Assembly: GCA_023144715.1 (NCBI GenBank)
Contig: JAGLFC010000114.1
Span: forward strand, 1-5,177
From: Gammaproteobacteria bacterium
Lineage (GTDB): Bacteria > Pseudomonadota > Gammaproteobacteria > GRL18
Reading direction: 5' to 3'
Length of the DNA stretch: 5,177 nt
Shown here in pieces: positions 1 through 5,177 of the stretch. A model generated the notes under the pieces. That model made no database searches. It saw only the letters and a list, made by a program, of their open reading frames with translations, and was not told where the DNA came from. A program made the translations under genes and the position numbers. Every line of letters begins with the position of its first letter. Position 1 is the first letter of the stretch.

Positions 1-204
1 ATTACTCGAGCACAAAAAGAACTGACGTTTAGTTTAACCCATCAACGCAGACAATATGGGGAAATGGTCGATTGTATTCCCAGCCGTTTTTTAGAAGAAT
101 TGCCTCAAGAAGATTTACAATGGAAACAAAAAAAACTGGAAGGAGAAGAGCGTAAAGAATTTGGACATAAAAGTATCGCAGGACTTAGAGATTTATTAGA
201 ATAA
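1..204 (+). CDS. rep: ATP-dependent DNA helicase Rep, C-terminal end (5' truncated by window)
   Basis: Frame 1 is open from the first base to the TAA at 202-204 and gives 67 residues. It opens with ITRAQKELTF, which matches the end of superfamily 1 motif VI (the 'GITRA' arginine-finger motif of UvrD/Rep/PcrA). It continues with RRQYGE, IPSRFLEELP and a short charged tail ending GLRDLLE. The 'QYGE...PSRFL.ELP..DL.W' series resembles the C-terminus of E. coli Rep more than UvrD, because UvrD has a long extra C-terminal tail that is missing here. Rep is a 3'-5' helicase that helps replication forks pass protein roadblocks and restart after stalling. All other helicase motifs lie outside the window, so the Rep assignment over another SF1A helicase rests on this tail alone. 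The gene is convergent with the porin gene. Confidence 0.85.
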   Translation: MTRAQKELTFSLTHQRRQYGEMVDCIPSRFLEELPQEDLQWKQKKLEGEERKEFGHKSIAGLRDLLE

Positions 205-220
205 AAAAATATACTCAAGA

Positions 221-261
221 AAAAAAGCCGTTTTTCATAGGGTTAGTGATAAAACGGCTTT
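221..261 (-). terminator. Rho-independent terminator of the porin gene, possibly bidirectional
   Basis: A perfect 11-bp inverted repeat pairs 224-234 (AAAGCCGTTTT) with 251-261 (AAAACGGCTTT) around a 16-nt loop. Read on the minus strand, the right-hand arm runs straight into a seven-T tract (GGCTTTTTTTC), the classic intrinsic terminator form, about 45 nt past the porin stop codon. Read on the plus strand, the stem sits 20 nt after the rep stop, but only TTTAGTTT follows it, so termination of rep is likely weaker. Its position between two convergent genes fits shared use. Confidence 0.85.
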
Positions 262-305
262 AGTTTGCATTAATGAAGTCATTCACAAAAACAGCAATAG
301 TGTTT

Positions 306-1703
306 TTAGAAACCTTTAGAGATACTTAATATAACACGGTCATCACACACGCTTTTACCACCTGCATAAATTTCACATTCTTTATCATTTAAATCACTAC
401 CCACATAACTTAAATCAAAATTAACACCTGCAAGATCTTTACTGATGCCCACTTTGTAGTCTGTATAGTCAAAATCTCTATCCGTATCGACTTTATCTTT
501 ATCATAGGCATCACCGAAAGATTTACCGACCGTAGTACTTAATGCAACTTCATAAGGCAGAGCATAATCAAAGCTTAACTTAACATAATTGGCACTTTCA
601 TCCGTATTATACCAATCATCCGAATAAGAATAAGAGGCTGAAAAATAACTATAACGTAAGCCAGCACTGACTTCATTCGTTTCATAATTGGCATCATTAT
701 AGTTATATCGTATAAATTCAACATTATAATCCACACCGCTCTCACCAAATGTATTAGCAAAACCTAAATAAGTATCCACTTCAAGATGAGTTTCACCAAA
801 GTCTACATTGGATGCCCAAACACCTGCATAAATACCACTCTCATGTTCCCAATCAAAACCACCTTGTATGGCACCATCATTGCCTGTTTGTGAAATACCA
901 CGGAAATAATAATCTGTTACTAAAGCAACATTAGCTGAAATAGGTAATGTAGAAGTACTCGTAGATTTCGTAACATCTCCAATGCTTTTAGCAACACTCA
1001 ATATGACACGATCATCACAAATACTGTTACCTCCTACATAGGCATCGCATTCTTTATTGCTTAAATCATTACCCACATAACTGAGATCCCAAGTTAAACC
1101 AAATAAATCTTTGCTCACACCAATCTTATAATCTATATAATCAAAATCTCTATCGGTATCGACTTTATTTTTATCATAAGCATCACCAAAAGACTTACCT
1201 ACACTCAAACTTAACGTATGATCTAATGGCAAGTCATAGGAAAAATCTAATGTAAAATAATTGGCACTTTCATCCGTATTATACCAATCATCTGAATAAG
1301 AATAAGAGGCTGAAAAGTAGCTATAACGTAAACCAACACTGACCTCATTCGTTTCATAATTAGCGTCATTATAGTTATATCGTAAAAACTCAACATTATA
1401 ATCCACACCGCTATTACCAAATGTATTGGCAAAACCTAAATAAGTATCTACTTCAAGGTGAGTGTCCCCAAAATCTACATTGGATGCCCACACACCTGCA
1501 TAAACACCACTCTCATGCTCCCAATCAAATCCACCTTGTATTGCACCATCATTACCTGTTTGTGAAATACCACGGAAATAATAGTCCGTCACTAAAGCAA
1601 CATTGGCTGACACAGTACCAAATCCTTCGGCATTAGAAACAATAGGTATCGTAACAGCAGAAACAACGGCTATCGACAGTAAAGATTCTTTAATTATATT
1701 CAT
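306..1703 (-). CDS. TorF/Gcw_chp-family putative porin with two tandem domains
   Basis: This 465-residue exported outer-membrane protein starts with a Sec signal peptide: MNIIKES, a hydrophobic stretch at 8-23, then SNA|E with likely cleavage after Ala25. The mature part is two full copies of the Gcw_chp (TorF putative porin) domain, residues 32-241 and 256-465. They are exactly 224 residues apart with no gap and are joined by a 14-residue Thr/Ser-rich linker. Each copy has the family start (ANVALVTDYYFRGISQT), alternating aromatic beta-strand patterns such as LRYSYFSASYSYS, a Cys pair (219/229 and 443/453) and an ending CDDRVILS. Only the second copy ends in Phe (SISKGF), the usual BAM-recognised beta-signal. 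From memory, family members usually have one domain of about 220-250 residues, so this protein is double length. A small-solute channel is likely, with substrate unknown. The Shine-Dalgarno is weak (GGGATAAG ending about 8 nt before ATG), but the signal peptide fixes the start. Confidence 0.85.
   Translation of the reverse strand: MNIIKESLLSIAVVSAVTIPIVSNAEGFGTVSANVALVTDYYFRGISQTGNDGAIQGGFDWEHESGVYAGVWASNVDFGDTHLEVDTYLGFANTFGNSGVDYNVEFLRYNYNDANYETNEVSVGLRYSYFSASYSYSDDWYNTDESANYFTLDFSYDLPLDHTLSLSVGKSFGDAYDKNKVDTDRDFDYIDYKIGVSKDLFGLTWDLSYVGNDLSNKECDAYVGGNSICDDRVILSVAKSIGDVTKSTSTSTLPISANVALVTDYYFRGISQTGNDGAIQGGFDWEHESGIYAGVWASNVDFGETHLEVDTYLGFANTFGESGVDYNVEFIRYNYNDANYETNEVSAGLRYSYFSASYSYSDDWYNTDESANYVKLSFDYALPYEVALSTTVGKSFGDAYDKDKVDTDRDFDYTDYKVGISKDLAGVNFDLSYVGSDLNDKECEIYAGGKSVCDDRVILSISKGF
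309..938 (-). repeat. Intragenic tandem repeat, copy 2 (porin domain 2)
   Basis: Codons 256-465 of the porin gene, displaced exactly 672 bp from copy 1 with no indel between the copies. Over the well-conserved first part (585-938 against 1257-1610) I count about 28 nucleotide differences in 354 bp, most of them synonymous. Copy 2 carries the authentic C-terminal Phe. The 42-bp linker at 939-980 (residues 242-255, containing STSTST) joins the two copies. Confidence 0.95.
981..1610 (-). repeat. Intragenic tandem repeat, copy 1 (porin domain 1)
   Basis: Codons 32-241 of the porin gene. Aligned without gaps to copy 2, 174 of 210 residues are identical by my hand count (about 83%). Divergence is uneven: residues 32-149 differ at 5 of 118 positions, while residues 150-241 differ at 31 of 92. 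Copy 1 ends SVAKSI and so lacks the terminal Phe of a genuine outer-membrane protein C-terminus, which fits its internal position. Confidence 0.95.
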
Positions 1704-1890
1704 AACATCACTTATCCCAAAATTTATATTGTAGAAAATAACAAAATTATTTTTATTTACACATTTATTATGCTAACAATAATATAATAACTCGTAATCA
1801 AATCGTTAATGATTGTTTTATATTTTTAATTAATAGTAACAGAAGATAAAAACTACATTAACTTTATCATCTAACACATTGTTTCTTATT
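1704..1890 (-). other. AT-rich intergenic leader upstream of the porin gene
   Basis: This 187-bp gap separates the yicC stop from the porin start, with both genes on the minus strand. It is strikingly AT-rich: I count 20 G/C in the 120 bases 1741-1860, about 17%. I see no open frame of note and no GC-rich hairpin with a T-tract that would terminate yicC. An imperfect 14-bp palindrome (AATCGTTAATGATT, 1801-1814) is present but not diagnostic. The porin promoter should lie here. Many TATAAT-like strings occur, but none is paired with a good -35 box at proper spacing, so I do not place it. Confidence 0.5.
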
Positions 1891-2757
1891 CTACTCAATA
1901 TTTTGTATTTGTTCACGCATTTGTTCAATTAATACTTTCATATCAACCGATGCTCGAGTCATTATGCTCGAAATAGACTTAGATCCCAAAGTATTTGCTT
2001 CTCTATTCAGTTCTTGCATTAAAAAATCTAATCGTCGCCCAATGGCATCATGGCTCTTTAAGGTATGAGTAATTTCATTCAAATGAGTGTCCAGACGGTC
2101 TAATTCTTCAGCAACATCACTTTTTTGTGCTAAATAAACCATCTCTTGTTCAAGACGATTGTGATCCATATCTGCGGTTAAACTTTGTAATTTATCTTCG
2201 AGACGAATTTTTTGAGCCTCTAAGATAAGGGGCATTTCTTCACGGACTAATGCTATTTTCTGAGTTATTTCTATCACTCTTTGCTCTATCATCTGTTTTA
2301 GAGCTTGACCTTCTCTTTTTTTACTTTTAATTAAATTATCTATCACTTGTTCAAATAAATTGAGCAAATCATCTTGAATCAAGGCATGATCAATAGACAA
2401 CGCATCCATAACCTCTGGCCATGTTAAAATATCTATTGCCTTAATAGGTGCTGGATGATCAATCAGCTTGTCAATATCATTGAGTGTCTGTACTAATTGT
2501 GTGGCCAATTCATGATTAAAAGAAATGATAGGTTTGTCTTCTGCTTGGAGATGTAAGTGAATAACAATCTCTAATTTACCGCGTTTTACTTTTTCTTTAA
2601 TTTTATCACGTAAATTAATTTCTAAAGCTCTCAAGATTTCGGGTATTCTGATATTCATTTCTAAAAAACGATGATTGACACTCCGTAATTCTATAGAAAT
2701 CAAGCCGAAATGAAATCTTTCTTCTTTATAGGCATAACCTGTCATGCTTTTAATCAT
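1891..2757 (-). CDS. yicC: YicC family endoribonuclease
   Basis: This 288-residue protein is essentially the length of E. coli YicC (about 287). The N-terminal YicC_N domain covers roughly residues 1-155, with the family opening SMTGYA at 4-9, SIELRSVNHRFLE at 21-33 and EGQALK at 149-154. The C-terminal DUF1732 domain covers roughly 200-288, with acidic QEM..LAQKSDVAEELDRL at 204-222 and GRRLDFLMQELNREAN at 240-255, followed by TLGSKS. A helical, probably coiled-coil segment links them (about 155-200). YicC has been described as a metal-dependent, oligomeric endoribonuclease linked in E. coli to decay of the small RNA RyhB. The conserved acidic residues of the C-terminal domain are presumed to bind metal. 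The start is supported by GGGGA at 2765-2769 (minus strand), 7 nt before ATG. The gene is transcribed divergently from the kinase-rph-rdgB operon. Confidence 0.93.
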   Translation of the reverse strand: MIKSMTGYAYKEERFHFGLISIELRSVNHRFLEMNIRIPEILRALEINLRDKIKEKVKRGKLEIVIHLHLQAEDKPIISFNHELATQLVQTLNDIDKLIDHPAPIKAIDILTWPEVMDALSIDHALIQDDLLNLFEQVIDNLIKSKKREGQALKQMIEQRVIEITQKIALVREEMPLILEAQKIRLEDKLQSLTADMDHNRLEQEMVYLAQKSDVAEELDRLDTHLNEITHTLKSHDAIGRRLDFLMQELNREANTLGSKSISSIMTRASVDMKVLIEQMREQIQNIE

Positions 2758-2877
2758 TAAAATTTCCCCAAAATGTCAATTTAATTCATGATTGTAGCAT
2801 AGTAGATAGTATTTCTATCTTGATCTCATTATAATTGTGTCTAATCACTATAATATCTTAGGAAAGAATATAAATTT
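2758..2877. promoter_or_regulatory. Divergent promoter region between yicC and the kinase operon
   Basis: This 120-bp gap must hold the start signals for genes going both ways. For the + strand operon there are two perfect -10 hexamers, TATAAT at 2830-2835 and at 2849-2854. Neither has a convincing -35 at 16-18 bp, though TTGATC occurs at 2820-2825. For yicC, the minus strand carries an extended -10-like TGCTACAAT (2791-2799), which would start the transcript about 25 nt before the ATG. A short SD-like AGGAAAG lies at 2860-2866, with 11 nt between it and the kinase ATG, a rather long spacing. The hexamers are seen; which are used is inference. Confidence 0.45.
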
Positions 2878-3846
2878 ATGGAGCATAATACAGCCCCATT
2901 ACCAAAGAACACTCTAGTCGATGAGTATATTATAGATAATGTACTTGGCAGTGGTGGCTTTAGTATTGTTTATAATGCACATTTGGCTTCAGATAAAAAG
3001 CACACCGTTATTATTAAAGAATTTATGCCAAAAAAATTGGCGATGCGTGTTAATACAAAAGAAGTGGCAAGCCTTAATAACCAATCTCCTGAATCCTTTA
3101 ATAAAGGACGTAAACTTTTTTTTCAAGAAGCACGCACTCTCGCCATGCTTAAACATCCTAATATTGTGGATGTGATCACTTTTTTTCAAGAAAATGGCAC
3201 TGCCTATATGGTTATGAAGGATGAAAAAGGTGTGAATATGCAAAGCTATATTCGCAAATATAATGGTATGCTCAGTGAACGATTATTAAGAACTGTTTTC
3301 CCACAATTATTATCCAGTGTGCAAATGATACATGAGCATGATTTATTACACTTAGATATCAAGCCTAGCAATGTTCATTTACGTCAAGGAGGCCGTCCTT
3401 TATTACTTGACTTTGGTGCTGTTAGAGAACGCATGAAAACACGTTTATATGATGCTCGTGTGGTGGCGACATCAGGTTTTGCTCCCATTGAACAACTAAC
3501 TGAACGTGGCTATATGGGACCTTGGACAGATATTTATGCCATTGGTGCAACCATGCGTAGTTGCCTTGATGGCACTGCACCTCCTAATTCAAGACTGCGT
3601 CAAGATAATGATCCGCTAAAGCCTGCTATCACTGCCTACAAAAAAAAATATAGTTCACTTCTTTTAGGAGCAATTGATTGGGCAATGGAACCTAATCAAC
3701 GTTTACGACCACAAAACTGTCTAGAATTGATGGAAGAGTTAGCAAAAATTCCTAAGTACACAGAGCCTCAGTCACAATCACTATTAGATAAGCTACATCT
3801 TAGCAAATTATCTAATGCCATGCCTTGGAATAAAAATAAATCATAG
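2878..3846 (+). CDS. Soluble Hanks-type serine/threonine protein kinase
   Basis: This 322-residue protein is a near-complete eukaryotic-like kinase domain. It has the glycine loop GSGGFSIVY (24-32), ATP-anchoring Lys47 in VIIKEF, a candidate helix-C Glu84 in FFQEARTLAML, the catalytic loop HLDIKPSNV (158-166, Asp160, Lys162, Asn165), DFG (178-180), the P+1/APE-like SGFAPIEQ (199-206), WTDIYAIG (216-223) and RLRP (275-278). All catalytic residues are present, so it should be active. The usual HRD arginine is Leu159, so it is a non-RD kinase and may not depend on activation-loop phosphorylation in the standard way. A basic tail of about 30 residues follows. There is no transmembrane helix, PASTA or other sensor domain, so it should act in the cytoplasm. 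It is the first gene of an apparent operon with rph and rdgB. No partner phosphatase is visible. The target is unknown. Confidence 0.9.
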   Translation: MEHNTAPLPKNTLVDEYIIDNVLGSGGFSIVYNAHLASDKKHTVIIKEFMPKKLAMRVNTKEVASLNNQSPESFNKGRKLFFQEARTLAMLKHPNIVDVITFFQENGTAYMVMKDEKGVNMQSYIRKYNGMLSERLLRTVFPQLLSSVQMIHEHDLLHLDIKPSNVHLRQGGRPLLLDFGAVRERMKTRLYDARVVATSGFAPIEQLTERGYMGPWTDIYAIGATMRSCLDGTAPPNSRLRQDNDPLKPAITAYKKKYSSLLLGAIDWAMEPNQRLRPQNCLELMEELAKIPKYTEPQSQSLLDKLHLSKLSNAMPWNKNKS

Positions 3847-3851
3847 GAAAG
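3845..3851 (+). promoter_or_regulatory. Shine-Dalgarno of rph, overlapping the kinase stop codon
   Basis: AGGAAAG at 3845-3851 shares its first two bases with the kinase stop TAG (3844-3846) and places AGGA 8 nt before the ATG at 3857. This decides the rph start over an in-frame ATG 42 bp upstream at 3815, which lies inside the kinase gene and has no such motif. The overlap suggests that ribosomes finishing the kinase can reinitiate on rph. Confidence 0.8.
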
Positions 3852-3856
3852 ACTCA

Positions 3857-4594
3857 ATGAGCAATAGTACTTCTCACCGCCCAAGTGGCAGAGACAATGA
3901 TGAACAACGTCTTGTTAAAATCACTCGCAACTACACCAAACACGCCGAAGGCTCTGTATTAATTGAATGTGGAGAAACAAAAGTGCTTTGTACCGCTTCT
4001 GTTGAAACAAGAGTACCAGGCTTTTTACGAGGCAAAGGTCAGGGTTGGGTAACGGCAGAATATGGTATGTTACCTCGCTCTACAGGTAATAGAATGCGTC
4101 GCGAATCCTCAGCAGGCAAGCAAAGTGGGCGTACTATGGAAATCCAGAGGCTCATCGGACGTTCATTACGTGCTGTGATGGATCTTGAAGCTCTAGGAGA
4201 AAATACCATTACCCTAGATTGTGATGTTATTCAAGCCGATGGTGGCACTCGCACTGCGTCTATTTCCGGTGCTTATGTTGCCTTAGTTGATGCGGTGAAT
4301 GATATGCTTAAAAAGAAAATTATTAAGAAAAACCCATTGCATGGACAAGTTGCGTCCATTTCTGTTGGTATTTATAATGGTGAACCTGTTTTGGACTTAG
4401 ATTATAATGAAGATTCTAATGCCGAAACCGATATGAATATTGTTATGAATGAAGCCGGTGGTTTTATTGAAGTACAAGGCACAGCCGAAGGTCATGCCTT
4501 TCAGCCTGAAGAGTTAAATGCTATGTTAGCACTCGGAAAAAAAGGTATTTTACATTTAATTGATCAACAAAATAATGCGTTAGAATCAAATTAA
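3857..4594 (+). CDS. rph: Ribonuclease PH (tRNA nucleotidyltransferase)
   Basis: This 245-residue enzyme compares with about 238 in E. coli; the extra residues are a short N-terminal MSNSTSH before the family start RPSGR. RNase PH is a phosphorolytic 3'-5' exoribonuclease that trims tRNA precursors and other RNA 3' ends, releasing nucleoside diphosphates, and works as a hexameric ring. Family landmarks are TRNYTKHAEGSVL (23-35), GWVTAEYGMLPRST (63-76), GRTMEIQRLIGR (91-102) with phosphate-binding Arg92 (Arg86 in E. coli numbering), DCDVIQADGGTRTAS (121-135) and EDSNAETDMN (185-194) with the presumed catalytic aspartates 186 and 192, then EVQGTAEG (205-212). It looks intact and active. It lies 10 bp after the kinase and 11 bp before rdgB, and rph-rdgB adjacency is common in bacteria. 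Confidence 0.97.
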   Translation: MSNSTSHRPSGRDNDEQRLVKITRNYTKHAEGSVLIECGETKVLCTASVETRVPGFLRGKGQGWVTAEYGMLPRSTGNRMRRESSAGKQSGRTMEIQRLIGRSLRAVMDLEALGENTITLDCDVIQADGGTRTASISGAYVALVDAVNDMLKKKIIKKNPLHGQVASISVGIYNGEPVLDLDYNEDSNAETDMNIVMNEAGGFIEVQGTAEGHAFQPEELNAMLALGKKGILHLIDQQNNALESN

Positions 4595-4595
4595 C

Positions 4596-4602
4596 AGGAA
4601 AA
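4596..4602 (+). promoter_or_regulatory. Shine-Dalgarno of rdgB
   Basis: AGGAAAA at 4596-4602, directly after the rph TAA (4592-4594), leaves 6 nt between AGGA and the ATG at 4606. It closely matches the rph site, so all three genes of the operon share an AGGAAAR ribosome-binding sequence. Confidence 0.75.
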
Positions 4603-4605
4603 CAA

Positions 4606-5177
4606 ATGGAATCCAATACAAAAATTGTACTTGCCAGCGGCAATAAAGGTAAGGTCAGAGAATTTGTAAAAATGTTTACCGATTTAGGACTTAATATTAT
4701 CCCTCAAACAGAACTGGGTGTCGGTGATGTACCTGAAACAGGTACCACTTTTGTTGAAAATGCCATTATTAAAGCACGCTATGCCTCTGAAATCACTGGA
4801 ATGCCTGCTATTGCGGATGATTCTGGCATTGAAGTGGATTACATTAAGGGTGCACCGGGTATTTATTCTGCCCGTTATTCCACTCTGGAGGGGAGTAAAG
4901 AGTATGGTGCAAATTCGACTGATGAAAATAATAATCTCAAACTGTTAGATGCACTCAAAGAGGTCAAAGATGATGCACTTCGTACCGCTCGTTACCAGTG
5001 TATTTTAGTTTATATGCGTCATGCGGCCGATCCAACGCCTATTATTTGTCAAGCAGCTTGGGAAGGCATCATTATGCGTGAAGAAGTCGGTGATAATGGC
5101 TTTGGCTACGATCCTTTATTCTGGGTGCCTGAGCATCAAATGTCTTCTGCTCAACTTGACCCTGACATAAAAAATGG
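4606..5177 (+). CDS. rdgB: XTP/dITP pyrophosphatase (RdgB/Ham1 family), 3' truncated by window
   Basis: The frame is open from ATG 4606 to the last base (190 codons plus two bases), with no stop inside the window. The enzyme hydrolyses deaminated purine nucleotides (dITP, XTP, ITP) to monophosphates, keeping hypoxanthine and xanthine out of DNA and RNA. Ham1 landmarks in order are SGNKGKVREF (11-20), ETGTTFVENAIIKAR (44-58), ADDSGIEVD (70-78) with the presumed catalytic Asp72 (Asp69 in E. coli), GAPGIYSARY (82-91) and GFGYDPLF (165-172). The visible part ends at LDPDIKN, just before the expected ISHRG nucleotide-binding motif, so only a few tens of residues at most are missing. Compared with my memory of E. 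coli RdgB, residues 93-110 hold about 8 extra residues (TLEGSKEYGANS and neighbours). Third gene of the kinase-rph-rdgB operon. Confidence 0.95.
   Translation, partial: MESNTKIVLASGNKGKVREFVKMFTDLGLNIIPQTELGVGDVPETGTTFVENAIIKARYASEITGMPAIADDSGIEVDYIKGAPGIYSARYSTLEGSKEYGANSTDENNNLKLLDALKEVKDDALRTARYQCILVYMRHAADPTPIICQAAWEGIIMREEVGDNGFGYDPLFWVPEHQMSSAQLDPDIKN

Noticed and set aside
575..1432. Two 61-codon out-of-frame open stretches at 575-760 and 1247-1432 (minus) that look like a repeated small gene
   Set aside because: They are 672 bp apart because they are alternate-frame readings of the two porin repeats. Neither has a ribosome-binding site, and conservation follows the porin frame.
1797..1819. 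Imperfect palindrome around AATCGTTAATGATT as an operator or a yicC terminator
   Set aside because: It has a mismatch, is very AT-rich and has no T-tract on the minus strand. Such palindromes are expected by chance at this composition.
2989..3243. Antisense open frame of about 84 codons within the kinase gene
   Set aside because: It overlaps the most conserved kinase motifs, shows no recognisable protein features and has no start signals, so it is a shadow of the kinase frame.
3815..3856. Longer form of RNase PH starting at the in-frame ATG at 3815
   Set aside because: The extra 14 codons lie inside the kinase gene, do not resemble any RNase PH N-terminus and lack a Shine-Dalgarno sequence. 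The ATG at 3857 has AGGAAAG at good spacing and leads directly to the family start.
1..5177. CRISPR array, tRNA or rRNA gene, insertion sequence or prophage remnant
   Set aside because: No short regularly spaced repeats, no cloverleaf-like segment, no transposase or integrase reading frame and no terminal inverted repeats were seen. The only large repeat is the in-frame porin duplication.

Overview
The window looks like an ordinary chromosomal segment of a low-GC gammaproteobacterium. The rep, yicC, rph and rdgB homologues all resemble enterobacterial or gammaproteobacterial proteins as I remember them. The Hanks-type kinase placed between yicC and rph, together with the AT-rich composition, would fit a Thiotrichales-like or sulfur/methane-oxidiser-like lineage, but that assignment is a guess. 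I see no mobile element, tRNA, rRNA or CRISPR array.

Layout from left to right. Positions 1-204 hold the last 67 codons of a Rep-type DNA helicase on the + strand. A hairpin at 224-261 lies between the ends of rep and the convergent porin gene, and its strong T-tract serves the minus-strand porin gene. Positions 306-1703 (minus) encode an outer-membrane protein of the TorF/Gcw_chp putative porin family. It is built from two complete tandem copies of the family domain, and this is the most unusual object in the window. A very AT-rich 187-bp gap (1704-1890) separates it from yicC (1891-2757, minus), a YicC-family endoribonuclease. A 120-bp divergent promoter region (2758-2877) follows.

To the right, three + strand genes are tightly packed: a soluble Hanks-type Ser/Thr protein kinase (2878-3846), RNase PH (rph, 3857-4594) and the XTP/dITP pyrophosphatase RdgB (4606 to the window end, truncated). 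Gaps of 10 and 11 bp, each holding an AGGAAAR Shine-Dalgarno sequence, indicate one operon with likely translational coupling.

Functionally, the right half is a nucleic-acid housekeeping cluster: YicC and RNase PH in RNA processing and decay, and RdgB in cleansing the nucleotide pool. The protein kinase is co-transcribed with the latter two and may be a regulator of unknown target. The left half is unrelated: a helicase end and a duplicated-domain porin. No wholly new system is evident. The two best leads are the double-barrel porin and the kinase embedded in the rph-rdgB operon.
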